Of a stretch of DNA of 64,000 nucleotides, positions 52,612-62,043 are shown in pieces. The notes under the pieces are model-generated. The model was not told where the DNA came from and made no database searches. It saw nothing but the letters and a program-made list of their open reading frames with translations. This DNA is from Trabulsiella odontotermitis (GTDB lineage Bacteria > Pseudomonadota > Gammaproteobacteria > Enterobacterales > Enterobacteriaceae). Where the stretch lies: contig NZ_CP125781.1 in assembly GCF_030053895.1 (NCBI RefSeq), positions 1,798,001 through 1,862,000 of the forward strand. The letters run 5' to 3'. How positions within the stretch are numbered: position 1 is the stretch's first letter; the number at the start of each line of letters is the position of its first letter. The position numbers and the translations under genes are program-made.

Positions 52612-54012
52612 TTAGAAGTTCGCGTTACGTGGCGTACGCGGGAACGGGATAACGTCACGGACGTTCTGCACACCGGTTACATAGGCAATGAGACGCTCAA
52701 AGCCCAGGCCGAAACCAGAATGCGGAACCGTGCCATAACGGCGCAGATCGCGGTACCACCAGTAGTCTTCTTTATTGAGGCCCATCTCGGCCATACGCGC
52801 ATCCAGCACATCAAGACGCTCTTCACGCTGCGAACCACCGATGATTTCACCGATGCCCGGCGCCAGCACGTCCATCGCGGCAACCGTTTTGTTGTCGTCG
52901 TTCAGGCGCATATAGAATGCTTTGATCTCTTTCGGGTAGTTTTTCACCACCACCGGCGCTTTAAAGTGCTGCTCAGCCAGATAGCGCTCATGCTCAGACG
53001 ACAGGTCCACACCCCAGTAAACCGGGTTTTCGAATGTCTGACCGCAGTTTTCCAGGATGGTGACCGCGTCGGTGTAATCCACCTGAGCAAAATCCGCAGA
53101 GACAAAACGCTCCAGACGCGCGATGGCGTCTTTATCAACGCGCTCGGCGAAGAACTGCATATCGTCCATGCGCTCTTCCAGCACCGCTTTGAAGACATAT
53201 TTCAGCATGGCTTCCGCCAGGCGGGCGTTGTCTTCCAGATCAGCAAACGCCACTTCCGGCTCCAGCATCCAGAACTCGGCAAGGTGGCGGCTGGTGTTGG
53301 AATTTTCCGCACGGAAGGTCGGGCCAAAGGTGTACACCTTCGACAGTGCGCAGGCATAGGTTTCGCCGTTCAACTGGCCGGAAACGGTCAGGAAGGATTC
53401 TTTGCCAAAGAAGTCTTTGTCGTAATCCACTTTGCCCTGATCGTTGCGCGGCAGGTTTTCCAGATCCAGCGTGGAAACGCGGAACATCTCGCCAGCGCCT
53501 TCGGTATCAGAGGCGGTGATAAGCGGCGTAGACACCCAGAAGAAACCCTGCTCATCAAAGAAGCGATGCAGCGCCTGCGCCAGCGTATGGCGTACGCGCG
53601 CAACCGCGCCAATCAGGTTAGTGCGCGGACGCAGGTGCGCGACTTCACGCAGGTACTCGATGCTGTGGCGTTTCGCCGCCATCGGGTAAGTATCCGGCTC
53701 GTCCACCCAGCCGGTGACCTCAATCTGGCTCGCCTGAATTTCGAAATTCTGGCCCTGGCCCTGAGACGCCACTACCTTGCCGGTAACAATCACCGAGCAA
53801 CCGGTCGTCAGACGCAGCACTTCCTGATTGTAATTGGGCAGAGAATTATTGACGACGGCCTGTACAGGATCAAAGCAGGAACCGTCATAGACGGCGACGA
53901 AGGAGAAACCAGCTTTTGAATCTCGGCGGGTACGCACCCATCCGCGCACGGTGACTTCGCTGTCAACGGCTACGCGGCCCTGGAGTACGTCGGCAACAGG
54001 CACAACGCTCAT
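52612..54012 (-). CDS. asnS: Asparaginyl-tRNA synthetase
   Basis: The start at MSVVPVADVLQG gives 466 residues, as in E. coli. The N-terminal OB anticodon-binding domain (about 15-100) precedes a class IIb core with motif 2 FRAENSNTSRHLAEFWMLEPE and motif 3 GFGLGFERL. It charges tRNA-Asn in the cytoplasm. The upstream leader has a hairpin followed by six U residues between pncB and asnS. The start codon is preceded by AGAGAG. Confidence 0.98.
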   Translation of the reverse strand: MSVVPVADVLQGRVAVDSEVTVRGWVRTRRDSKAGFSFVAVYDGSCFDPVQAVVNNSLPNYNQEVLRLTTGCSVIVTGKVVASQGQGQNFEIQASQIEVTGWVDEPDTYPMAAKRHSIEYLREVAHLRPRTNLIGAVARVRHTLAQALHRFFDEQGFFWVSTPLITASDTEGAGEMFRVSTLDLENLPRNDQGKVDYDKDFFGKESFLTVSGQLNGETYACALSKVYTFGPTFRAENSNTSRHLAEFWMLEPEVAFADLEDNARLAEAMLKYVFKAVLEERMDDMQFFAERVDKDAIARLERFVSADFAQVDYTDAVTILENCGQTFENPVYWGVDLSSEHERYLAEQHFKAPVVVKNYPKEIKAFYMRLNDDNKTVAAMDVLAPGIGEIIGGSQREERLDVLDARMAEMGLNKEDYWWYRDLRRYGTVPHSGFGLGFERLIAYVTGVQNVRDVIPFPRTPRNANF

Positions 54013-54037
54013 AATAATCTCTCTGTAGTAGTCCAAT

Positions 54038-54070
54038 AAAAAAGTCATAACTCCCTCAAAAGGGAGTTAT
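54038..54070 (-). terminator. Terminator-like hairpin in the asnS leader
   Basis: On the minus strand, ATAACTCCCT TTTG AGGGAGTTAT is a perfect 10-bp stem, followed three bases later by TTTTTT, 26 bases before the asnS start. It could terminate transcripts from pncB or act as an attenuator in the asnS leader. Confidence 0.65.
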
Positions 54071-54150
54071 CTATGTTACCTGTCATCCGCCATCAGACAA
54101 GCAGATTTCGCAGCTCAACAGAGAGAAAATGATAAATAAATAAAGAAGAA

Positions 54151-54168
54151 GGGAGCCTGCGGGCTCCC
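54151..54168 (-). terminator. Hairpin after pncB (probable terminator)
   Basis: GGGAGCC / GGCTCCC, with a three-base loop, lies 10 bases beyond the pncB stop. The following minus-strand tract is TTCTTCTTTATTTATTT, U-rich but interrupted. Confidence 0.65.
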
Positions 54169-54177
54169 GTTTCACCT

Positions 54178-55380
54178 TTAACTGGCTTTCTTCACCTGTG
54201 GCAGGTCGAAGGCTTCACGCAGCGCGCGAACAAACGCCTTGTCGTGGCAAATGGTTTTGCCCGGGCTGTCGGAGAGTTTCGCCACCGGCTTGCCGTTACA
54301 TTCCACCAGCTTAATGACGATATTCAGCGGTTTCACCTGGGGGATATCGCAGGTTAACCGTGTACCGATACCGAAGCTCAGATTCACCCGCGAGGAGAAG
54401 TGGCGGTATAAATCGACGGCTTTGGCTAAATCGAGATTGTCGGAGAAAACCAGCACCTTGCTGAGTGGGTCGATACCGAGTTTCTGGTAATGGGCGATGG
54501 CTTTTTCTCCCCATTCCACCGGGTCGCCGGAGTCATGGCGCAGGCCCTGGTAGCGAGTGGCGAATTCCGGCCCGAAATCGCGCAGAAAGGCATCCATAGT
54601 AATGCAGTCGGTGAGGGCGATCCCCAGTTGATCCGGATATTCATCAAGCCAGGCCGCGAGCGCGGCCCGCTGGCTGGTGGCCAGGTCAGGGCTGATTTGC
54701 TGGTGCGCCTGGAACCATTCGTGGGCCTGGGTGCCCATTGGCGTCAGGGAGAGGCGGCGGGCGAGGTCGTAGTTGCTGGTGCCGATAAACCACGGCTCCT
54801 GTTGCAGTCGCTGCACGATAGCCTGCTGGACGTCGCGGGAGAAGCGGCGGCGAGTGCCGAAATCCATCAGGCGAAACGCGGACATATCAAGATCCGCCGT
54901 CATGTGCGCAAAATCGACAAGTTTATGCTCAAGCGTTTCCAGCGCCTGGGAGACGCCCATTTCCGCAGAGCGGTAGCGATGCACCAGCTCGCTTATCACC
55001 GCCAGCAGCGGCACTTCCCACATGATCACTTCGCGCCATGGGCCGGACAGACGGATATTCAGCTTGCCGTTGTCGTTGCTGACGGTCACCTGCTGCGGGT
55101 CATAGCGGAAATCGCGCAGCCAGTCGAGATAATCCTGTTTAAAGAACGGCAGGCCAGAGAGCCAGTGGTACTCGTCATCCTGCAATTTAAGCGTACGCAT
55201 TGCGTCAACCTGCTCACGAATCGCATCGGCATAGATGCCCAGCAGGTCGTCACCACGGCAGCGGAATTCAGCCGCCACATGCACATCATAGTAGTGGTGA
55301 AAAACAGCCTGCTGCATGTGCAGTTTGTAGGCATCTGTATCAAGCAGCGTGTGCAAAACAGGAGAAGCAAATTGTGTCAT
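54178..55380 (-). CDS. pncB: Nicotinate phosphoribosyltransferase
   Basis: The start at MTQFASPVLHTLLD gives 400 residues, as in E. coli; five extra codons upstream are not used. It belongs to the type II PRTase family: TDAYKLHMQQAVFHHY near the N-terminus, the FGTRRRFS segment with its phosphorylated-His neighbourhood (GTSNYDLARRLSLTPMGTQAHEW), and RHDSGDP. It salvages nicotinate to nicotinate mononucleotide for NAD. It is divergent from pepN, with a NadR-like operator in the gap. Confidence 0.98.
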   Translation of the reverse strand: MTQFASPVLHTLLDTDAYKLHMQQAVFHHYYDVHVAAEFRCRGDDLLGIYADAIREQVDAMRTLKLQDDEYHWLSGLPFFKQDYLDWLRDFRYDPQQVTVSNDNGKLNIRLSGPWREVIMWEVPLLAVISELVHRYRSAEMGVSQALETLEHKLVDFAHMTADLDMSAFRLMDFGTRRRFSRDVQQAIVQRLQQEPWFIGTSNYDLARRLSLTPMGTQAHEWFQAHQQISPDLATSQRAALAAWLDEYPDQLGIALTDCITMDAFLRDFGPEFATRYQGLRHDSGDPVEWGEKAIAHYQKLGIDPLSKVLVFSDNLDLAKAVDLYRHFSSRVNLSFGIGTRLTCDIPQVKPLNIVIKLVECNGKPVAKLSDSPGKTICHDKAFVRALREAFDLPQVKKAS

Positions 55381-55516
55381 GGCGCGCAGTAGCATCCTCT
55401 CACGGGAGCGTTTCCATCAAAATCAGACAGATAAAAAACGCAGGAGTATAGCTTGTTAACCTGGCTATGTCCTGCAATGAACGCGGCATCGTCTGCGGCG
55501 GTCATGTCGGGAACAT

Positions 55517-55534
55517 AGTTTAATATATTGAACA
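55517..55534. promoter_or_regulatory. NadR-type operator between pncB and pepN
   Basis: AGTTTA-ATATAT-TGAACA matches TGTTTA-N6-TAAACA in 10 of 12 positions, with dyad symmetry. NadR represses pncB, nadB and nadA-pnuC in enterobacteria. The site lies about 137-154 bases upstream of pncB. The rest of the 325-base gap (55381-55705) holds only a short unsupported frame. Confidence 0.6.
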
Positions 55535-55705
55535 CGGATCACACCACAAGGAGATGCTCTGGTCGAGAGCATTTCGTGCCTCAATGTTATGTGAATGTAG
55601 CAATTCGCGTGTCTGGCCCTGAAAAGATGAACATTCTGCGTAGCGAGATTGTCACAACAGGAATAGACTGGAGTCGATACTTTACAAAGATGCTAAAGGT
55701 TTTTT

Positions 55706-58321
55706 ATGACACAACAGCCCCAAGCCAAATACCGCCACGACTACCGTGCGCCGGATTACCAGATTAGCGATATTGACTTGACCTTTGACCTGGATGCCGC
55801 CAGAACCGTGGTGACGGCTGAAAGCCAGGTATCCCGGCATGCTGCGTCTTCTGATGTGCCTCTGCGTCTTGATGGCGAAGATTTAACGCTGGTGTCCATT
55901 CATGTGAACGACCAGCCGTGGACCGATTATAAAGAAGAGAATAACCAACTGGTGATTTCCGCTTTGCCGGAGCGCTTTACGCTGCGCATCGTCAATGAAA
56001 TCAGTCCGTCCGCCAATACCGCGCTGGAAGGGTTGTATCAGTCCGGCGAAGCGCTCTGCACGCAGTGTGAAGCGGAAGGTTTTCGTCATATTACCTGGTA
56101 TCTTGACCGCCCTGATGTGCTGGCGCGGTTCACGACCAAAGTTATCGCCGATAAAAACAAATATCCGTTCCTGCTCTCCAACGGCAACCGCATTGCGCAG
56201 GGCGAGCTGGAAAACGGCCGTCACTGGGTGCAATGGCAGGATCCGTTCCCGAAACCGTGCTATCTGTTTGCATTAGTGGCCGGGGATTTCGACGTGCTGC
56301 GCGACACCTTCACCACCCGTTCAGGGCGTGAAGTGGCGCTGGAACTGTATGTTGACCGCGGCAATCTCGATCGCGCGCCGTGGGCGATGACTTCCCTGCA
56401 AAACTCCATGAAGTGGGACGAAGAGCGTTTCGGTCTTGAATACGATCTCGACATCTATATGATTGTCGCCGTCGATTTCTTCAATATGGGGGCGATGGAA
56501 AATAAAGGGCTGAACATCTTTAACTCCAAATACGTGCTGGCCCGCACCGATACCGCCACTGACAAAGATTATCTCGATATTGAACGCGTTATCGGTCACG
56601 AATATTTCCATAACTGGACCGGTAACCGCGTCACTTGCCGCGACTGGTTCCAGCTCAGCCTGAAAGAAGGCCTGACTGTGTTCCGCGATCAGGAGTTCAG
56701 CTCTGATCTCGGCTCCCGCGCGGTCAATCGCATCAATAACGTGCGCACCATGCGCGGGATGCAATTCGCCGAAGACGCCAGCCCGATGGCGCACCCGATT
56801 CGCCCGGACATGGTCATCGAGATGAACAACTTCTATACCCTGACGGTGTACGAAAAGGGCGCAGAAGTGATCCGCATGATGCATACCCTGCTCGGCGAAA
56901 CGAATTTCCAGAAGGGCATGCAGCTCTATTTTGAGCGCCATGATGGCAGCGCCGCGACCTGTGATGATTTCGTGCAGGCGATGGAAGACGCATCAAACGT
57001 TGATCTCTCCCATTTCCGTCGCTGGTACAGCCAGTCCGGTACGCCGGTGGTGACCGTGCATGATGACTACAACCCGGAAACGGAGCAGTACACGCTGACC
57101 ATCAAACAGCGTACGCCCGCCACGCCGGATCAACCGGAAAAGCAGCCGCTGCATATTCCGTTTGATATCGAACTGTATGATAACGAAGGTAAAGCGATCC
57201 CGCTGCAGAAGGGCGGTCATCCGGTGCATCACGTGCTGAACGTCACCCAGGCGGAACAGACTTTTGTGTTTGATAACGTCTATTTCCAGCCGGTGCCATC
57301 GCTGCTGCGCGAGTTCTCCGCGCCGGTGAAACTGGAATATAAATGGAGCGATCAACAACTGACGTTCCTGATGCGTCACGCGCGTAATGATTTCTCTCGC
57401 TGGGATGCGGCGCAAAGCCTGCTGGCGACCTACATCAGGCTGAACGTGGCCCGCCACCAGCAGGGGCAGCCGCTGTCGCTGCCGGTGCATGTCGCCGACG
57501 CTTTCCGCGCCATTCTGCTTGACGAGAAGATCGATCCCGCGCTGGCGGCGGAAATCCTCACTCTGCCATCAGTTAGTGAAATCGCCGAACTGTTCGATAT
57601 TATCGATCCGATTGCCATCGCCACCGTGCGCGAAGCGCTGACGCGAACGCTGGCTAACGAACTGGCTGACGAATTCTTCGCGGTTTACAACGCTAACGCC
57701 CTCGACGGCTATCGTGTGGAACATGCCGACATCGGCAAGCGTTCACTGCGCAATACCTGCCTGCGTTATCTGGCGTTTGGCGAAACGGAACTGGCCGACA
57801 GACTGGTGCGCGAACAGTATCAGCATGCCGACAATATGACCGATGCGCTGGCCGCGCTGGCGTCAGCGGTTGCCGCGCAACTGCCGTGCCGCGATGCGCT
57901 GATGCAGGAGTACGACGACAAGTGGCATCAGGATGGTCTGGTGATGGACAAATGGTTCATTCTGCAGGCCACCAGCCCGGCCAGCAACGTGCTGGAAACT
58001 GTGCGCAGCCTGCTGAAACACCGTTCGTTCAGCCTCAGCAACCCGAACCGTATTCGTTCGCTGATTGGCGCTTTTGCGGGCAGCAACCCGGCGGCGTTCC
58101 ATGCGGAAGATGGCAGCGGCTATCAGTTCCTCGTGGAAATGCTGACCGATCTCAACAGCCGCAACCCGCAGGTGGCGTCGCGCCTGATTGAGCCGTTGAT
58201 TCGCCTGAAACGTTACGATGCAAAACGTCAGGAGAAGATGCGTGCGGCGCTGGAACAGCTGAAAGGGCTGGAAAATCTCTCCGGCGATCTGTTCGAGAAG
58301 ATCACTAAAGCGCTGGCCTGA
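55706..58321 (+). CDS. pepN: Aminopeptidase N
   Basis: This 871-residue M1 zinc aminopeptidase has the exopeptidase motif GAMEN at 262-266 and HEYFH (H298, E299, H302) with the downstream Glu ligand in LKEGLTVF. All are one position later than in E. coli (870 residues) because of a single insertion near residue 47. It is the main broad-specificity cytoplasmic aminopeptidase. It is a single-gene unit with its own terminator, convergent with ssuB. Confidence 0.98.
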   Translation: MTQQPQAKYRHDYRAPDYQISDIDLTFDLDAARTVVTAESQVSRHAASSDVPLRLDGEDLTLVSIHVNDQPWTDYKEENNQLVISALPERFTLRIVNEISPSANTALEGLYQSGEALCTQCEAEGFRHITWYLDRPDVLARFTTKVIADKNKYPFLLSNGNRIAQGELENGRHWVQWQDPFPKPCYLFALVAGDFDVLRDTFTTRSGREVALELYVDRGNLDRAPWAMTSLQNSMKWDEERFGLEYDLDIYMIVAVDFFNMGAMENKGLNIFNSKYVLARTDTATDKDYLDIERVIGHEYFHNWTGNRVTCRDWFQLSLKEGLTVFRDQEFSSDLGSRAVNRINNVRTMRGMQFAEDASPMAHPIRPDMVIEMNNFYTLTVYEKGAEVIRMMHTLLGETNFQKGMQLYFERHDGSAATCDDFVQAMEDASNVDLSHFRRWYSQSGTPVVTVHDDYNPETEQYTLTIKQRTPATPDQPEKQPLHIPFDIELYDNEGKAIPLQKGGHPVHHVLNVTQAEQTFVFDNVYFQPVPSLLREFSAPVKLEYKWSDQQLTFLMRHARNDFSRWDAAQSLLATYIRLNVARHQQGQPLSLPVHVADAFRAILLDEKIDPALAAEILTLPSVSEIAELFDIIDPIAIATVREALTRTLANELADEFFAVYNANALDGYRVEHADIGKRSLRNTCLRYLAFGETELADRLVREQYQHADNMTDALAALASAVAAQLPCRDALMQEYDDKWHQDGLVMDKWFILQATSPASNVLETVRSLLKHRSFSLSNPNRIRSLIGAFAGSNPAAFHAEDGSGYQFLVEMLTDLNSRNPQVASRLIEPLIRLKRYDAKRQEKMRAALEQLKGLENLSGDLFEKITKALA

Positions 58322-58329
58322 TATAACAA

Positions 58330-58362
58330 GCCGGGCGGCACTACCTTGCCCGGCCTTTTTTT
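58330..58362 (+). terminator. Intrinsic terminator of pepN
   Basis: GCCGGGC / GCCCGGC, with an 11-base loop and seven Ts, starts nine bases after pepN. The T run extends into the stop codon of the convergent ssuB (58361-58363). Confidence 0.85.
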
Positions 58363-59128
58363 ATCCATGTTTTCTGGCAGGCAATTCATTTGAACCGCGC
58401 TTCATCACCCGATCCAGCACTTCCGCTTCCAGCTCCGCCAGTCTGGCTAATCCGACCCGCCGTGGACGTGGAATATCAACCGTCAGATCCAGACCGATCT
58501 TACCCTCTTCGATAAGCAACACCCGATCAGCCATGGCGACCGCCTCGCTAACGTCGTGCGTCACCAGCAGCACCGTAAACCCCTGTTCCTGCCACAGCGA
58601 TGCGATCAGATCCTGCATCTCAATGCGGGTTAACGCATCCAGTGCGCCGAGCGGTTCATCCAGCAACAGCAGGCCGGGGCGATGGATCAGCGCGCGGGCC
58701 AGCGCGACACGCTGCTTTTGTCCGCCAGACAGCGCCGCCGGCCACTCACCGGCACGGCTCTCCAGCCCGACCGATGCCAGCGCTTGTCGCGCCGCGTCCC
58801 GCCAGTGGCCTTTCAGCCCCAGGCCCACATTGTCGATCACCGTTTTCCACGGCAGCAGACGGGCGTCCTGGAACATCAGCCGGGTGTCATCCTGAATGTC
58901 GGCAAGCGGTGTGTTTCCCGCCAGCAGTTCGCCACCGTTGGGCGCTTCCAGACCAGCGAGCAGACGCAGCAGCGTACTCTTGCCGCCGCCGCTGCGCCCG
59001 ACAATGGCAACAAATTGCCCGGCGGGAATATGCAGATCGAGGGCATTAAGAATGGTGTTTTCGCCGTAGCGTTTGGTGACGCCGTTCAGCAACAGCGGCG
59101 TCCCCTGATTCAGGCGAGCGGTATTCAT
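58361..59128 (-). CDS. ssuB: Aliphatic sulfonate ABC transporter ATP-binding protein SsuB
   Basis: The 255-residue protein has Walker A GRSGGGKS (44-51), signature LSGGQKQRVALARAL and LLLLDEPLGALD. It powers sulfonate import with SsuC and SsuA. It is last in ssuEADCB, and its start overlaps the ssuC end by four bases. Its stop codon lies within the T run of the pepN terminator. Confidence 0.97.
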   Translation of the reverse strand: MNTARLNQGTPLLLNGVTKRYGENTILNALDLHIPAGQFVAIVGRSGGGKSTLLRLLAGLEAPNGGELLAGNTPLADIQDDTRLMFQDARLLPWKTVIDNVGLGLKGHWRDAARQALASVGLESRAGEWPAALSGGQKQRVALARALIHRPGLLLLDEPLGALDALTRIEMQDLIASLWQEQGFTVLLVTHDVSEAVAMADRVLLIEEGKIGLDLTVDIPRPRRVGLARLAELEAEVLDRVMKRGSNELPARKHG

Positions 59129-59916
59129 GCGTTTGCCTCCTTCGACGAGTAGGCCGGATTCCAGCGCAGCCAGAGGCGTTCCAGCCCTTGCGCGCTGACA
59201 TCAGCAAGCTTGCCCAGCAGGGCGTAAAGAATGATGGCGACCACCACCACATCGGTTTGTAAAAATTCGCGGGCGTTCATCGCCAGATAACCGATCCCGG
59301 CATTGGCTGAGATGGTTTCTGCGACGATCAGCGTCAGCCACATCAGGCCGAGGGCAAAACGCACACCGACCATAATCGAGGGCAGGGCGCCAGGCAGGAT
59401 CACATGCCGGAACAGTGCAAAACCAGAGAGCCCGTAGCTGCGCGCCATCTCCACCAGTCCACGGTCGATATTGCGGATCCCGTGCCAGGTATTGATGTAA
59501 ATCGGGAACAGTGTCCCCAGCGCCACGAGGAAAATTTTGGCACTCTCATCAATACCAAACCACAGAATGACCAGCGGGATCAGCGCCAGATGCGGGACGT
59601 TGCGTAGCATCTGGATGGAGGTATCCAGCAGCCGTTCGCCCCAGCGGGACAGCCCGCTAATCAGCCCCAGCGTCAGGCCAATCGATCCGCCAATGGAAAA
59701 ACCGATCAGCGCGCGCCAGGAGCTGATCGCCAGATGCTGCCATAGCTCGCCGCTGGCTGATAACGACCAGAACGCCTCCACCACCCCTTCCGGGGAAGGC
59801 AGAATGCGGGTGGAGAGCCAGCCGGTCGCAGACGCGATTTGCCAGACGATGACGATCCCGGCGGGAAGCAGCCACGGGGCGATGCGCCGTAGCAGGGCAT
59901 GGGAGGCTGTAACCAT
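59125..59916 (-). CDS. ssuC: Aliphatic sulfonate ABC transporter permease SsuC
   Basis: I choose the second of two adjacent ATGs (59916), six bases after GGAG, giving 263 residues as in E. coli; the frame extends far upstream but only as antisense-like sequence over ssuD. Six membrane segments and the EAA loop (EMARSYGLSGFALFRHVILPG) identify a binding-protein-dependent permease. It overlaps ssuB by four bases and lies ten bases after ssuD. Confidence 0.96.
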   Translation of the reverse strand: MVTASHALLRRIAPWLLPAGIVIVWQIASATGWLSTRILPSPEGVVEAFWSLSASGELWQHLAISSWRALIGFSIGGSIGLTLGLISGLSRWGERLLDTSIQMLRNVPHLALIPLVILWFGIDESAKIFLVALGTLFPIYINTWHGIRNIDRGLVEMARSYGLSGFALFRHVILPGALPSIMVGVRFALGLMWLTLIVAETISANAGIGYLAMNAREFLQTDVVVVAIILYALLGKLADVSAQGLERLWLRWNPAYSSKEANA

Positions 59917-59926
59917 CATGCGCTCC

Positions 59927-61072
59927 TCAGCTCTGAGCCACTTTGCGAGGAATAAAGGCGTTGGCGACGGCTTCTCCCTGCTGTGGCAACGTAGTGGATT
60001 GAGGCACCTCGGGAATAGCGACATCCAGATGCGGGAACAGCAGTTCGCCCACTTTGTACGCCTCTTCCAGATGCGGATAGCCAGACAAAATAAAGCTGTC
60101 GATCCCCAGTGCAGCATATTCGTTGATGCGCGCGGCAACCGTCGGGCCATCACCCACCAGCGCGGTTCCGGCGCCACCGCGCACCAGGCCAACGCCGGCC
60201 CACAGGTTGGGGCTGATCTCCAGATTCTCCCGACGACCGTTATGCAGCGCCGCCATGCGATGCTGGCCCACTGAATCGGTTTGCGCGAACGCTGCCTGCG
60301 CTCTGGCGATGATCTCATCGTCGAGACGGGAGATCAGCCGATCTGCATCGCGCCAGGCTTCTTCAGTTGTCTCCCGCACAATCACGTGCAGGCGAATGCC
60401 AAAGCGCACCTGTCGCCCGTGACGCGCGGCTTTTTCCCGCACCTGGGCAATTTTCTCTTTCACCTGCTCTGGTGGTTCACCCCATGTCAGGTAGAGATCA
60501 ACCTGCTCCGCGGCCAGATCCTGCGCCACATCGGAAGAGCCGCCAAAATAGAGTGGCGGGCGCGGCTGTTGCACGGGCGGAAAAAGCAGCTTTGCGCCGC
60601 GCACGCGCTGGTATTTACCGTCGAAATCGACGGTTTCCCCTTCCAGCAACCGACGCCAGATATGGGTAAATTCAGCCGAGGCTTCATAGCGCGCGGTGTG
60701 ATCGAGAAAAATACCGTCGCCCGCCAGCTCCTGCGGATCGCTGCCGGTCACCAGGTTAAACAGCGCGCGGCCATTGGACAGACGATCCAGCGTGGCGGCC
60801 TGGCGTGCAGCGACCGTCGGGGAGATCACGCTCGGGCGCAGCGCGACGAGAAATTTCAGTCGCTGCGTCACCGGGATCATCGACGCCGCGACCAGCCAGG
60901 CGTCTTCACAGGAGCGCCCGGTCGGGATCAACACCCCGGTAAACCCAATCCTGTCAGCGGCCTGCGCTATCTGCTGTAGATACGCGTGATCGACAGGGCG
61001 CGCGCCCTCGTCGCTACCAAGATAGTGACCATCACCGTGCGTCGGTAAAAACCAGAACAGATTCAGGCTCAT
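59927..61072 (-). CDS. ssuD: FMNH2-dependent alkanesulfonate monooxygenase
   Basis: This 381-residue bacterial-luciferase family enzyme has the same length as in E. coli. It begins MSLNLFWFLPTHGDGHYLG and shows the substrate-binding FGGSSDVAQDLAAEQVD and the ISRLDD region. It cleaves alkanesulfonates to aldehyde and sulfite using FMNH2 from SsuE. Its start overlaps the ssuA end by four bases. Confidence 0.98.
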   Translation of the reverse strand: MSLNLFWFLPTHGDGHYLGSDEGARPVDHAYLQQIAQAADRIGFTGVLIPTGRSCEDAWLVAASMIPVTQRLKFLVALRPSVISPTVAARQAATLDRLSNGRALFNLVTGSDPQELAGDGIFLDHTARYEASAEFTHIWRRLLEGETVDFDGKYQRVRGAKLLFPPVQQPRPPLYFGGSSDVAQDLAAEQVDLYLTWGEPPEQVKEKIAQVREKAARHGRQVRFGIRLHVIVRETTEEAWRDADRLISRLDDEIIARAQAAFAQTDSVGQHRMAALHNGRRENLEISPNLWAGVGLVRGGAGTALVGDGPTVAARINEYAALGIDSFILSGYPHLEEAYKVGELLFPHLDVAIPEVPQSTTLPQQGEAVANAFIPRKVAQS

Positions 61073-62043
61073 GATTTCGCTCCTTGTTGAGAAGTGGGGT
61101 GCCAGATTCGGGTACGGATGTCGATCTTCTTCGGCACCAGACGATTTTCGTAAAACAGATCTGCCGTTTGCTGTTGTAGTACCGCAATGGCCTCACTGAC
61201 CGGGGCGATCACTGTCGGCGGGCGATGATCGAGATAGCTGGCGATCACGGGTTCAGGTAAGCCCATGGTTTTCGCCAGCAGGGTAATGCTCTGTTGGCGA
61301 TGGCTTTGGGTTAAGGCATCGGCCTGGCTGAAGGTTTCCAGCACGCCCTGCAGAAAAGCGCCATTTTTCTCGGCATACGGGCGCGCCGCGAGGTAGAAAG
61401 AGCCTGTCTGTTTGAGTGAAGTCCCGTCTTTCAGCACCCGGACGCCACCCTGTAACAGTGCGGCAGAATAGTAGGGATCCCAGATAGCCCAGGCATCAAC
61501 GTTATTTTGCTGGAACGCAGCGCGGGCATCGGCAGGCGTCAGGTAGACGGGCTGAATATCGGTGAACTTAAGCCCCGCCTGCTGGAGCGCACGCAACAAC
61601 AGGTTGTGCGAGCTGGAGCCTTTCTGGAACGCCACCTTATGACCTTTCAGATCGGCGACGGTTTTGATGGCGCTGTTTTCCGGCACCAGAATCACTTCCG
61701 CTTTCGGTTTTGGCGGTTCAACACCGACGTACACCAGATCCGCTCCCGCCGCCTGCGCGAAGATCGGCGGAATATCGCCGGTGCTGCCAAGATCGATGCT
61801 GCCGACATTCAGCGCTTCCAACATCTGAGGTCCGGCCGGGAATTCGATCCACGAGATGTTTGTATCCGGATAGCGTTTTTCCAGAAACTGATGGCTTTTC
61901 GCCAGCACCATGCTGACGCTACCTTTTTGATAGCCAATGCGCAGTGCATCTGGCGCGGGCTCTGCGGCCAGGCTCCAGGCAGAAAGAGTGAGCAGGCCGG
62001 TCAGCGCCAGAGACTGTATTCGCCAGTGAAACAAATTACGCAT
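61069..62043 (-). CDS. ssuA: Aliphatic sulfonate-binding protein SsuA
   Basis: From MRNLFHWRIQSLALTG the protein has 324 residues with a signal peptide cleaved after about A27. It is the periplasmic NMT1/SsuA-like binding protein (GSTGDIPPIFAQAAGAD; GHKVAFQKGSSSHNLLL). It overlaps the ssuE end by eight bases and ssuD by four. The long upstream frame is inside ssuE and not real. Confidence 0.97.
   Translation of the reverse strand: MRNLFHWRIQSLALTGLLTLSAWSLAAEPAPDALRIGYQKGSVSMVLAKSHQFLEKRYPDTNISWIEFPAGPQMLEALNVGSIDLGSTGDIPPIFAQAAGADLVYVGVEPPKPKAEVILVPENSAIKTVADLKGHKVAFQKGSSSHNLLLRALQQAGLKFTDIQPVYLTPADARAAFQQNNVDAWAIWDPYYSAALLQGGVRVLKDGTSLKQTGSFYLAARPYAEKNGAFLQGVLETFSQADALTQSHRQQSITLLAKTMGLPEPVIASYLDHRPPTVIAPVSEAIAVLQQQTADLFYENRLVPKKIDIRTRIWHPTSQQGAKS

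Noticed and set aside
52585..53919. 444-codon open frame antisense to asnS
   Set aside because: Shadow frame of a conserved synthetase gene.
55528..55767. Short 79-codon frame in the pncB-pepN gap
   Set aside because: It overlaps the pepN start in another frame and the NadR-like site, lacks a good ribosome site and has no familiar sequence.
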